The notes under the pieces: generated by a model
What the model was told of the DNA's origin: nothing
Databases searched by the model: none
Seen by the model: only the letters and a program-made list of their open reading frames with translations
Program-made: the position numbers and the translations under genes
Shown here: positions 1-12,600 of the stretch, in pieces
Numbering within the stretch: position 1 is the stretch's first letter
Layout of the letters: each line of letters opens with the position of its first letter
DNA from: Smittium culicis
Taxonomy: Eukaryota; Kickxellomycota; Harpellomycetes; Harpellales; Legeriomycetaceae
Assembly: GCA_001970855.1 (NCBI GenBank)
Contig: LSSN01003074.1
Location: 1 to 25,619, forward strand
DNA: 25,619 bases
Reading direction: 5' to 3'

Positions 1-3000
1 AATAAAATTTTAATTCAGTAGCATAATAAATCATAAAAACATTAATTTTCCTAAACCAATAAACAAATATTACGCACAGTGATTATATAGACGTAAAAAT
101 GAGGTATTCGAACCAATTAAATATATAATTTTAAATTAAAATTGAGATTTTAGGATTTTCATTTGGTAATCTATGGCATATTTACATTTTTATATTCGCT
201 CATCGACTGATAATCTAAAATTTTACAAAAAATTATATAAAGAGAATGTCAATTAATGAATTGATAGAATTTTTTTGAATTTATTGTACTAAAAATCCGA
301 ATATATACGTTTAACACATTTCAAGCTAAATCTACTAAGAAAAAAATATATCTCCCAATAAACTATTAAATATTAAATCTACAAGAAATTTAAAATTTCA
401 ATTTTTTATTTAAGAACTAATTTTTTCCGATTTGAATAGATTTTTTAAAGATTAATTAAAACCTTTTACAATTTTAATGGCACTGAATTAAGCTAAAAAA
501 ATTGAAAAATATCATATTTATTTCAGTAAATTTCAAATAACACATACCATTACTATCATTTGATCTCCGAAATTTATTTATTCTGATGTGATTTTATCTG
601 CGTTAATGTTTTTTAATGGTTAAATTATGAATCCTTCTATACATAATAAATCACTTTCAAAAATTCTACGGCTCTTAAAACTTTATATTTAGATTTAAGT
701 TCTATAATACGATATTAATCGCTACAAACTGTCTCAACCTTTTATATTTGTACTTTTGGATAATATGTATTTTTTAAGAAATCAAAATTTAATAATTAAA
801 ATTAACCAAATTTTATAAATTTGATCTAGGATTAATTAAAAAAAGCTAATAATTAAATTATCTAGTCTACGCATCCTATTCATCATATTAAAGCATAACT
901 GTAGTTTCAAAATTTATCATTAATTTAACTCGAGAATATTTGTAATCCAGAATTTCATTTACTACTTTTTGAGCTACCCCAATTAATTCTTTTTTATGCC
1001 GTTATAATTAAATATTATTAAACTGTTTATTTAGATGAAATGTTATTGTAAAATCATTAGCTCTATAACCTTTGAATGTTTTTAATTTCAAGAAATTTAA
1101 ATTAATACGATAAAATATTCACTATAATATATATTTATTATGCTTAAAATTGAAGTATTACCTATTTTATTTCAAATTATTAAATTTCAAAACTACTATT
1201 AAATATCTAATTTCATCATTATTAAAATTAATTATTGTATAGTAATTATGTGAAATGAATAATAAAAAATACTATTAAATATAGAAAAATTTTTTTAAAT
1301 GAAAAATCCAGGATTAGACAATGTAAAATACATCTCAATATTCTAATTTTTTGTAGATAAATTGAAATTTATGTATTTATTCTAAATTCTAATCACAGTT
1401 TTCGATGAAAGCAAAAATTTCTGTGGAAAATTTAGGGCAAAAGTATATATTATTTCTTTCAACTCGCTTAAAGCACTTATAAATAAGAAATATAATGTTT
1501 TTTTTCTTGAATAGATTATAACTAATAGGTAAAAATAATGTGGAATATTTAATTTTAGTGACAAATGAATATTATTAATATTCTTATTATCAAGCTAAAT
1601 CCAAAAGTTAACATTATGGAAAAGCGATAATTTATAAATAAAAAATTTTTTTCGCGAAAATTGATGGATATTTTTTAACATCATTTGGATTAGTAAAATA
1701 GTATAATATTTGTAATAATAAAATTTATTTAATTTAAAAAAAAATTTGATAATTAGATCTATATTTTTTAGTTGTAATTTAAATTTTTTAATTCAAAACT
1801 TTCAAATATAACCCTTAATCAATTTAAACCATCATATTCGATGATAAGAAATGTTAATAATACAATCTTGTCAAATATATTATAACTTTTTATATTCAAT
1901 AAATCAAAAATTTATTACTTCGAACAAAATACTAATTTATTTATTATAAAACGTATAAAAAAAATACAATAGAGATTTTTGTTAAATATTATACTTATTT
2001 TTCATAAATATTTAAACACTGCAAAAAAAAAAATGAGAAATTTATAATTATGTTACTATTTTTTATTAATTGATAGATAATCGAGAAAAAAAAAAAGCTT
2101 TTAGAATATTTTAAAATAAATTACATACTCAAAAATTTCGCAGATTAATGAATAAAATTAAACAAAAATATCCATAAATTAATGATACTTATTAAAAATA
2201 AATGAGATATGTAAAAATGATTTTGATTTAATAAGTTAAAATTTTTCACCTATTTAATGCAGAAAAATAGTTGGAGTAAATATATCTTGTTGAAATTAGT
2301 ATTTTAATATAAATAAATTAGTGAACTTATATAAGACAAAAAACCCTTAAAAACCATTAGAATTTTTAACAATTATATAGTTTCAATTTTTTTATTTCTC
2401 GAAATAATAAATTAGATTATCACAATCTAACATGAATTCTGCGTAAAGCATATAGACGATCTTGATTTTTTTACGTATATTTTAAAATAAAAATATAAGT
2501 TAATACCTGTATGATACCTCTTTATCATGACTTAATGGAGTTATAATCATCATTTAAAATTAAAGAAAGATAAAAAATACCATAAAAATAATATAGTATT
2601 TTTATTTATTTATTATAACTGAATTTAATTGACTCTTTTATTTATTACTTTTATTTTTTTCTACAAAGTGTAATATTGTGAATTTTGAAAATAATTAATA
2701 AATAATAGGCATAAATACAAGATATTTAAGAGTACTAAAAATATTCGAAGCAGTTTTCATTATCTTTTCTAAGAGCATTATCAATTTTAAAATTGGAAAT
2801 TTATTTCTTTAAATAGTACTGATTTTTATCCCATCAATTTAATAAAGTAACAAAAAAAATTAACACATATATATATATCAAGAAAAGCTAGGTTTTTGTA
2901 TTATTTATACGATTTTAATTACTATTATTTTCATTTTCATTTTATCATTACTAACTATTTTTTGTTATATATGTGCTAAAGATAACTATAAAGGGTTGAA

Positions 3001-6000
3001 TTTTCATACTTATTGTCTTTTTTGGGGAAAAAAACACAGCAAATATACATATTAATCCAGAAATTTCAAATGGATATACCTATTGGATATAATAATTTTA
3101 TAATTTTATCAGGTTTAATTAAACGCCTTTCCTTCTAGCTTCTGTATTGAAAAATATACTATTGAGGTTTCCTCCAAGTGTATTTAACAAATATTTATTC
3201 GATTTTTGTTTTTGATATAAGTTGTATTTTTTTTCTTTTACAAATGTGCAACTGAAATTATTTCAGGTTTTTAAAATACTATCAGACGATATAATAAGAT
3301 AATATTCTTTTTTATATGATTTTATTTTTTCAATTTTTGATAAATTGAATATTTTACATTAAAAATTCCCTTCCTGAATTTCTTCGCTTTTTTTTATATC
3401 AATAAATTTACATCTTCAATCCTTTATATCTTAATAAATCAATTATAAATTCGACTAATAATAATAATAAAATATGATATTTCAATCCAATATATGCCAA
3501 AAATTTTATAATAAATATAATATAGAAACTTTAAAGAAACTCAATATATATAAGTGTATTCAAAAAATTTCGATAAAAGCTTTTAATAAAATAATCAGAT
3601 ATATTTTTTCACATTAAAATTCAGTATAAAAACTCAAAACTAGATATACATCTTTAGGATCAATATAATAAGCTTTAATCGCTTTTTAAATCCTTACTTC
3701 GCTAATTCTTAATTTTTTTATGCCGTCCTAATTATAGATAATTTGCACTTTTTAGCACAGTTATACATAATTAAGTGAGCTTAATTTGAGAAAAAATCAA
3801 AAATATCAATTATAATTATTTAAAAAAAATTTTCTCATTGACGATACTTAACTTATTATCTATTATTTAATGTAGCTGATAGAACAATAAATTTCAAAAA
3901 AGCTATCATATTCGTTATTTTCTCGTAAAACCTATATTTATGACTAATAATTCATATATTCACTCATATTTTATCTATAAAAATCTAAATAAAGGAATAT
4001 TTAATAAATTAAAAAGGCTAAATGAAAATAATAGTCTATATTAAAATGAATATTATTATTTTTGTAATTAATCTAGCGGTTTTATCAATTAATAAAATTA
4101 TCTCCAAGATTTACGAAAGTGAAAAAATATTCAGTGTTAAAAGTCGGGGATTTTTTTTTTATCCGATTCAGGCTTATTATTTAAGCATAATCAATTATTA
4201 ACGATTGAAAGTAATTTTTTTTTTTTTTAAAATTACCAGTAATTCCAATAACAAGTCAAAATACAAATAAAAAAAGATAACCCGTATTTGATATCAATTT
4301 ATTCAGTTGTGAATTAAGAATAATTAATCGATTAAAAAATAATATCTTGTTATTTTTAATTGGTTTTTTGGTATAATTTTTGAGTAATATAATATCAATC
4401 TGCCCTTGGAAAAAAAAAAAAGGGATATTTTTCGAACAATTGCTATTTTAATTCTAAAAAAAATACTAGTTTTTTTTTTTTCATATTATAATAAAGCAAT
4501 TTATTTGGCTAATAAACACCAATGGTTATATAGAATTATAATAGAAAGTATTTATAAAAATAGAGTTAAGAGTACTAAAATATTAAAATAACAATTTTTT
4601 TTTGATACGCTAATTTAGTTATTATAAAGAGTAAAATATTGCGAAAACATAATAATAACAACAAATAGAAAAATAACAGATGTTATTTCTGGGTTATCAA
4701 GTATATTATAAGCTTAAAATGTTATAAAATAATTCATAAAAATAATTTTCAGCCGATCAAAATATGTAATTAAAATATCCGTAGATACCTACATAGTATA
4801 CATAGTTTTATATTTTAAACTCGGGCTGATGATAATAGATTGAATCACGAGGTCATAAAAATCATGTAACCAATTTAGTTATTAATAAAATTGCATTATT
4901 TTATGATAAGGAGCTAGTATTAGTAAATTTTGATTTATTTAGTATACTAAGATTCCAAATAGACCAAAAGTTTGTATAATTTCATTGAAAAATTAATAAA
5001 AGTTCAATATACCTATTTAGCCCCAATTTATTATGAAATTAAAAATGAATCATTTCACTTACAATAAAGTATGTAATTTTTTTTTGGGTGGTCTTGCTTA
5101 TATTATTCAGCGTTTTTAAAAGGTATAATTATAATTTATAATATTATATTTATGTAGAAAATATGACGGAATATAAAAAATACAATCTGAAAAAATGATG
5201 CGGGAATTTGCAGAAATAAATATAAAATTTTTAACTTTAAATAAACGTAGTTTGGATTTTGATCCACGGGAAAAAAATTAAATATAATAATTTGAATAAT
5301 TTTTCTATAAAAAATTTATATTTGCGTTAATACTAGTATTTTTTCCTGAATTTTTCAGATTTATTCTAGTATAATCTGTGTTAATTCATCATACCATATA
5401 TACATATAATATTAAAACGAATATTTAGTAACTACCCAAATCTATTCTAGCTAAAATTTTTTAGCAAAGAAAAAATTAGATATAGAAAAAAAATAAATAG
5501 TCATAAATCTTTCAGCCTTCATTTAATCTAAATATACGTGAGAAGAAAAATGATGATTTTTAAATTTTCTTTCGTAATTTTTAAAAAGACTACAAATTCA
5601 AATTTGCTTAATAAAATCTCAGTGACAAAAAAAATAAAAGGCTACATATTAAAAAAAACACTCACTTATTCGGCGAAAATTATTGTTTCAGTTTCAGAAA
5701 TTAAGAGTACTATACTAATATTTTTTTAATAAATTTAGTATTAAAAAATATGAAGTTATATAGATTCCATATTGAGATAAATATGATTACCCAATTTAAT
5801 ATTGATGTAGTTTTAAAATCAGTAATATGAGTTTTAATATTGATAGCTATGCTATATTTAAAAATCAGAATATTTTAACATCTAAAATTTATATAATCAA
5901 AGAGTAAAATAACTATATTTAAATTATTGTAGTTATAAAATTTTCTAAAGTAATCGGAAAATATTAAAATTATTATATAGTTTAAGGAGTAGTGATAAAT

Positions 6001-6470
6001 AAAACAGCATAAAATTATTAGATATAAAATTTTCTTTATAAATTCACCAATAAATAGTTAATTTTTATTTAGTATTATACAGACGTAAATTTGAAATCTT
6101 ATTTTTGAAGAATATAAATATAGAGCGTATTAAAATATTCCAAAAATTATTTATTTCGAAAGCGTTATTATTTGAGAAAAAATTTCCATATTTTATACGT
6201 TAATATTCGATGTCACAAAGTTATATCGCTTAAAGCAATGACTGTGCGGATATTTATGTTTTTAGATTGGTCCTATTTCCAATTAAATACGCAGCTTGTA
6301 GAACGAAATACGAATTTATTTGCAAAATAATAATGTTAATTTTTTTTTTTTTGCCTTATACCAACTTCAGTTTTCTTAATTGTTATCATGTCAAATAAAA
6401 TTCTGCGATAAAAAAAGTAAATAAACGTTTAATATATAATTTTTTTAATAAGAAAAAACAAAAATTTTGA
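1..6470. other. AT-rich gene-free region
   Basis: No reading frame here has the features of a real protein. The open stretches are short, rich in Lys, Ile, Asn and Phe, and often lack an ATG. The DNA is dominated by A/T runs and oligo-A/oligo-T tracts. The only recognisable structure is a set of degenerate repeat traces: a 12-mer TTAAGAGTACTA at 2726, 4566 and 5701, and a segment at 4440-4600 that resembles the repeats at 19.6-20.9 kb. No tRNA, rRNA or long coding remnant was seen. I infer decayed intergenic or repeat-derived DNA. A non-coding RNA or centromere-like function cannot be excluded from sequence alone. Confidence 0.7.
4440..4600 (+). repeat. Possible third copy of the 19.6-20.9 kb repeat
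   Basis: Three short anchors occur in the same order and with similar spacing as in the repeat at 19.6-20.1 kb: TTGCTA at 4440 (19733), TTGGCTA at 4505 (19801) and AGAGTA at 4569 (19857). The gaps are 65 and 64 nt here against 68 and 56 nt there. The sequence between anchors is too AT-rich for a confident alignment by eye. If real, it is a badly decayed member of the same family, and it explains the otherwise odd open stretch at this position. Confidence 0.35.
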
Positions 6471-6479
6471 AGAAGCCTA

Positions 6480-8600
6480 TAGAATGAATCTACTGGTAGT
6501 GGGGGGAGGGTGAGGAATAATCTTAGCAATGTAATAGCGAGCATAGTATTTAATATCTAAAGCCATTTGTTTAATTAAGGTAGGTGCTTAGCTATGCTGA
6601 TTGATAGCTACTATTTGTGTTTAAGCGCTAGGAAAAAAACAAAGACCAGCAGGATTTTATGTGGAATTTTTCTATATTCTGAAATACAGTCATATCAAAT
6701 GGTTATGCAGCGATCTACACAATAATATAGGGTTAGTAAATACTTAGTTATACAAGCTTTAAATAATGCCGAATGTGTTGTTATACATGTTTATTATGTT
6801 CAGCTGAAGCACAAAGTTGAGTTATGAAAATTTTTTACCAGTTTTATCGCAATCCATTTTCTACGCTGTATTTAAAGTGCTATAATTAAAGAATTTGTAA
6901 TGGCTATGTGCCTTGGTTGTTTAGTGGCTATTTTCACTTTTAAATAATTAAGGGATGGGGAGAGAAAAAAGCACCAATTTGAATTAATTAATGTTAGGAG
7001 CAAATGGGCATAAAGACTGGTATCAATATATGCAAAAGTGAAACGAGTTTTATGGAGAGGAATAGTGTTATTGGAAGGGGCTGTGGAACAAATAAAATTG
7101 AACAACTGATATGATCTGTTTGATTGTAATTTCATGTTGCATATTGTATGTGATATTCTTTATGAAGGAGACATTTTATAGCGTAAAGTAGATAGTTATA
7201 AAATCGCATAAAAAATCAATGGCCAATGAGCAAAATCATTTCTTCCTTTTAACAAATGAAAATAGCAAAATTAAGTGAAAAAATGGATAAAACGTTATGC
7301 CTTTACTAACCTGCCAATAATATTTGCAAAAGATAAATAATCAAACCAATAATATTAAGCTGAAACTATACTATCTTCGTTCAGAATTCCCAATATGATT
7401 AAAATGTTAGAAAAAACACGATATTTAATTCAAAAGCCAATAAACAAAAGGAAATTGTTCGCTACAATGAAGATTGGCAGGTGGAGACAATGTATTAGTA
7501 AATAAATCGCAGAGTAAATAATTGGAAGAGTATTTTAATTAGGTGGAGTGGTTTGTTTTTACAAGGTTTTCCATAGTAGAATTGCATTAAAAAGGGCTTT
7601 TTATCAATATCGTACGAAATAAGTGAGTGAGTTAGTGGGTTAATTGGATTTTCAGTAAGACATTATTAATATCAGTATAAGAAATTTAAGAGGTTAGCGT
7701 GTGGAGTAAGAGAGAGATTATTAAGTGAAATAGCGAATGAAAAGAGAGTCAGGCTCGAGTGACTATAAGATATTGAAGAATGTGAAATTATTTATTGGGG
7801 GGAAAAAGCCTGAGCTGGCAAAGATGCAAGTGTGTATTATAAGCATGAAATTTAATTAGCATTTCTGCGTATAAAAAGGCTGAAGGGTACAATCACGCAG
7901 TAAATAGGGCGTAATACTACATAGCGAATTAAATGTAGTATCAGAAAAATAGTTGGGTGGTCACATTTATAATGCGGCTATTGGGTGGTATCGGGAAGTA
8001 GCGCCAATGGAATTCTAAGGGAATCCAGTGCAATGGATAGCTGATGGATTTTTTTTAGTATAAATAGTGTTCTATTTCTAAAATTATTGGCCTGTGGGGT
8101 GCACAGTAACTAATAAAGCCATAGACGAGCGCAAGAAGTGCCAATGATATTGGGTATACGGCGCTATTGGGCAGCTAAATTTAAATTGAACTTGTGGTTG
8201 AATATGGGTAAATGGGCGAATAGGAATAATATACGGTGCACTGTAGTGGCTTTTTAATTTAGAGCGGGCGAATGGCTGTCGTGAATAGGGTGAGTGAGAT
8301 AGCTGCCGATAATGTTTTGGTAAATGGCAGAGCGTGTAGTCCTAGTTTGGGGACTTCACTTCGCTCATAAACAGGCTGCTGACTAAGTTGAATCGCGGCT
8401 GACCAGCTAGTGATAATAAACATGCAGAGCTTGAGTATAGAGGAATGCAGCCAAGAGCGTGAACGAGCGAGAGAGGGTTAGTGCTATTTTTACCCAGGGT
8501 CCAAGAGAATTATTCCGAGGAGTGATGAGTTAAACTGAGATTTGCACAGTATGTAAAAAGTGCGAGGTTATTGAGGATTTGTGTATTTCACAAGCACAAT
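6480..8600 (+). other. Purine/G-rich, C-poor segment
   Basis: About 2.1 kb in which the + strand is rich in G and A and poor in C. By my count the 60 nt from 7681 hold 19 G and 2 C, and the 60 nt from 8281 hold 22 G and 5 C. It is less AT-rich than the DNA to its left. No protein gene is supported on either strand. A minus-strand open stretch at 6872-7135 is explained by the strand bias, which depletes stop codons on that strand. The bias ends abruptly near 8.6 kb and reverses. It could be a decayed transcription unit, a long leftward leader or non-coding RNA, or a segment with strand-asymmetric mutation. The sequence does not decide. Confidence 0.6.
7100..7405 (+). repeat. Dispersed diverged repeat, left copy
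   Basis: Resembles 15405-15710 in the same orientation at an offset of about 8.30 kb. Matching anchors are ATGAAGG (7162 against 15459) followed by ATTTTATAG and GTAAAGT, AAAACGT (7289 against 15592), and CGTTCAGAAT followed by CCCA-AT (7378 against 15675). The stretch before CGTTCAGAAT aligns at roughly two thirds identity by eye. The two copies flank the kinase gene. No coding capacity or terminal repeats are evident, so the class of element is unknown. Confidence 0.55.
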
Positions 8601-9631
8601 TGAGCAAAAAATCCATCTCAGATCTTCTTCTCCTCAGCTGTAAGCAACAAATCACAGAGTAAATGATAATACAATTCAGCTAATAGCATCTAAACGACCC
8701 TTAAATAAAACAATACACAGAAATATAATACAATACACAGAAGTATAATACAATACCTGCCCTATATTATTAGCCCTCAAAAGTATAGCCATAAATCCAA
8801 CCTCTATAATTAACCTCTAAAAACAAACCGCTTTATTCATCCTAAATAACCAACTTTCAGAAAAGACGCTGCTGTTGCTTTGCTAAATGCGTTCAAGGCA
8901 TTTGAATAGATTCACTCCTATTTTTATCCGCATCACTACTATCGCCTTCTTATAACTAATAGCGCTTAGCCCTCACTATATGCTCACTTTTACGACTCTT
9001 ATCTCTTTTTTACCTTTGATTTCAAAATATTTATTAATAGCAGTATATTATTAGTAAATGCCTCAAAGGCGGGCCCAACAATATAACTACCTCTTTTATT
9101 CCTTTATCGTGGTTTACAACTGCTTGAACAATTATTTCGCCAAGAACATTATCCCCTAACACATTCGCTATTAATATCGCTTATACACTCGCTTTACGCT
9201 CATCCATGGCACTTTAAATATCATACTTCTACCAATTTCCTCACCAAATATCTTAATTGTATCTTTTATATTTATTTCAACCAGCCCATAACTCTTGTAT
9301 CACTATAATAACTCTATTACCAACTTCCTATTCCATACATTATAAATACTTCATTTTTTTATCTGCATATTATTCCAACTTATCATTACTCTATTATTTA
9401 GCACATTATTTTATCCCGCTTTTATTAGTCTCATTTTGTTCTCTTAGATTGTAAATACCTACCACTGAACATTTCTCTCAAATATCCCACACTTCACTTA
9501 CATTTTTATTAATAAAATTAGCCTTAGTATAAGAGAATCATATACTCTTTTATTCGATTATACGGCTTACACACAATATACCTAATCATCATATATAATA
9601 TTTTCACAGATTCTCTTGACTATATACGAAA
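8601..9631 (+). promoter_or_regulatory. Pyrimidine-rich upstream/leader region of the kinase gene
   Basis: The + strand changes from G-rich to C/T-rich at about 8.6 kb and stays G-poor up to the kinase ATG. The 60 nt from 9121 hold 6 G and 16 C by my count. C/T-rich coding-strand DNA just upstream of the start is common in fungal promoters and 5' leaders. I therefore infer promoter plus 5' UTR, but one kilobase is long for such a tract. No TATA box stands out from the AT background. Apparent open stretches such as 9257-9454 are by-products of the pyrimidine bias. Confidence 0.4.
8711..8756. repeat. Period-20 tandem repeat, 2.3 units
   Basis: Two adjacent 20-nt units (8711-8730 and 8731-8750) differ at one position (A/G in the second half). 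A partial third unit, CAATAC, follows at 8751-8756. Each unit begins CAATACACAG. It lies about 100 nt to the right of the point where strand composition flips. Confidence 0.85.
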
Positions 9632-12600
9632 ATGATCAAAGAAAATTCAAGTCGTATGTCATTAAGGAGAAAAAGAATAAATTCAGACTTAAACGAACAG
9701 AAACCTTCAAATATCTCGCCTAAACCTGGTAACGATTTGAATTTAAAAAATATCGAAAATGTATTAAGTACACGAGAAGATATTACGTCAAACTCAAAAG
9801 CAATAATAAACACACCTACTTCTAAATTATCTAAGAAAAAGCCCCATTCAGTACCTTACAAAATCAAAACTAGATCGAGAACTTTAAATAACGAAAAAAA
9901 TTCAAATATTACTAAGAATAGCCCTAGATATTTAACTCGTTCAAAAGTAAAATCAGTAAACTTAAAAGACTCTCAGCTCAGTAAACCTTCTTCAAAAAAC
10001 ATCTTGGATGAAAAAACAGAATTGCAAGAAGTAACGAACTCGAATATTTCACCAATTGAAAAGGAAAACCACAAAAGAATAAAAAAACCTTCTAATCCTC
10101 TAAACGAAGAAAAAAAAATGCAAAAAATTAAAATCTCACCTCTTTCCCCAAACGAAAATGAAGCGCAAGATAGTAAAACACCCGTTCCTTTAGCCTCAAA
10201 TAGCAGCTCATCAAACAGAACTAACTATAGAAAAAAAATATCCATAATCACATCAAGTCCATATAAAACTAAGAGTTCTCCCCCAATTTTGAAAATTAAC
10301 ATAGGAAATTTAGGAGATAGAGTTATTCCAAGAAAAAATTCGAATTCAAAAAATACTCTTCCAGATAACTTGCAATTCTCTAAAGACGCTTCTATTCACT
10401 CACCAAGTGTAAGAAATGCTTTTGACTCAACAAACACAATAGATCCTTCAACCCTCAAAGAAAGCTATTTAACAGCTAGTTCATCAGCGTATAAGCCCGA
10501 TTATTTAAATACTAACAATGCCACATATAACTCTAATAACTCTAGCCTCAGTAATAAAAGAATTCGTCTCATCAGTAATCAGAAAAATGCTGATAATAAT
10601 AAAATTTCTAAACAGTTTAATCCTATTGATTTAGAAAAAAATCCATCAAACCCGAGTGTAAGCTTTTTGTATTTTTTAAGTTAGTTCATCTCTTTTTAAT
10701 ATTAATCAATTTTTTTTGTAAAATATATCTTATTTATGTATAGATTCAGAGTTCAAGTTCCACTCAATACCATCGCGATCCAAACTTCAAATATTTTGTA
10801 TCAAATACTGAAAATTATGATAACTATAATAGTTTGGACTTAAAGCTTAATTCTACTTCTGATAAAGCAGAAGGCCACTTCATTACCCATTTTAATCAAC
10901 TAATTGCTTCAAGGTACGAGGTTAAAGGTCTTTTGGGTCAAGGCACTTTCGGAAAAGTTCTAAAATGCGTCGATAAAACCTCTAACAAATTGGTCGCTGT
11001 AAAAGTTATTAAATCAGTTTATAAATATCGTGTTGCTGCAAGTATGGAAATAAGAGTTTTAGAAACTATGAAACAAAACGACCCTTCAAACTTTTTCAAG
11101 TGCGCCGTCATTAGAGACTCCTTTGATTTCAACAACCACATATGTATGGTTTTTGATTTACTAAGCTCAAGTTTGTACGACTTTTTAAAGGGAAATCTAT
11201 TTCAACCATTCCCGCTAATAAATATCCAGCAGATAGCTTACCAAATTATAAGAAGCGTATCGTTTATTCACAAGTTAAAACTTGTTCACACTGACTTAAA
11301 ACCTGAAAATGTTTTGCTGCTAGATGATAGTAGTGTCATCAAGCCTATTACTAAATACGCCCAATCCAAAATTTTAAAATCAGCAAATACGCAGGTTATA
11401 GACTTTGGGAGTGCAGTGTTTAATTATGAGCATCACCCCAAGGTTGTTTCCACCAGACATTATAGAGCGCCTGAAATCATCCTTGAACTTGGTTGGTCCT
11501 ATCCATGCGACATGTGGTCTATTGGATGCATTCTTGTTGAATTGCTGACAGGAGAAGCACTTTTTCAAACTCATGAAAACTTGGAGCACTTGGCTATGAT
11601 TGAAAAATTCATTGAATCTCCAGCTCCGTTTTATATGCTTAATAAAATGGACCCAATCCTTAGGTCAGAATTTTACAGCTCGAGTTCCAACTCTCTTTTG
11701 TACCCTACTTCATCAACTACAAGAATCTCTGTTAACCGCCTTAAAAAGTTCAAGTCTATCTCTGAGCTTATTAGTAATGGCAACGATCTGCCGCTTAAAA
11801 GTTTAGTCGATTTAATTCAACAACTTCTCCAGTTCGACCCTTCCTTACGTATTTCTGCTGATAGAGCTCTTTTACACGACTTTTTCAGTATTGAAATCCC
11901 TGAAAACTCCATATACCTTGAATCTACGCTGAAAAAATATCAAACAAATGTAAAAACTCCCGTTTTATTTAACACTGTTCCTGAGCCTAAGAAAGCTCCA
12001 CGGTTACGTATAATCCCAACGAACGATTCTATCAGAGATTTTTCTCATAGAAATAAAATCGATTTCCAGAATAAACAATATTGTAACAACTTTTCTACGC
12101 CTCAATCCCCTCAAATTAAAAATTTTGGAGGCACTAGAGATTCTATTACCCAACCAAACTCAAATTTGAATGTTTTTGGCGGACCCCCCAGCTCTTCGTA
12201 CAAGGACAAGGAGCGCGACTATTATACCCAAACCTTAAATCCCAAAGAAAATTTAGCTTCTTTAAATAGTAGCTCTTTTTTGTGCCCTTCTTCTCAAAGA
12301 AACATCATTATAGCCACTCAGAGCCGAATGGACTCAAACGCCAGTAATTCTATGAGTTCTTTTTCGAACATCTTCAACCAAAAGGCTAACCTTTCCTTAT
12401 CCAACAAACCTATGAATTCTTCTCGAATAAGCTCTAATAATTCTCAGTGTAAATCCGATGAGTCTAATATGGGCTCAACACGGCAGAGACTCTTGGATAT
12501 CTTTAAAGAGAAGTCAATAGGTCAGTCTTCAACTTCAAACTTCAATTTTGCTAACTCTCAGTCGGAAAATAATAGCAATAACTCTAGCTATAACCCTATA

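Noticed and set aside
104..117. tRNA B-box-like GGTTCGAATAC on the minus strand
   Set aside because: No acceptor, anticodon or D-arm pairing can be formed in the surrounding AT-rich DNA.
4406..4591. Open stretch of 61 codons as a gene
   Set aside because: It starts at TTG, is Lys/Ile/Phe-rich, has no family resemblance, and lies in a probable decayed repeat copy.
5538..5729. Open stretch of 63 codons as a gene
   Set aside because: It starts at GTG and is low in complexity, with no detectable motif in very AT-rich DNA. It also ends in a copy of the recurring 12-mer.
6872..7135. Minus-strand open stretch of 87 codons
   Set aside because: The minus strand here is C/T-rich, so stop codons are rare by composition. 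The translation has no family features and overlaps the dispersed repeat.
9257..9454. Open stretch in the kinase leader
   Set aside because: It is a Ser/Leu/Tyr/Ile-rich translation expected from pyrimidine-rich DNA, with no motif.
10834..11893. Assignment of the kinase to the DYRK/Yak1 family
   Set aside because: The glycine loop GQGTFG and the overall CMGC look suggested Yak1, but HTDLKPEN, ELGWS-PCDMWSIGC and EHLAMIEKF are LAMMER/CLK signatures. DYRK kinases have HCDLKPEN and lack the EHLAM motif.
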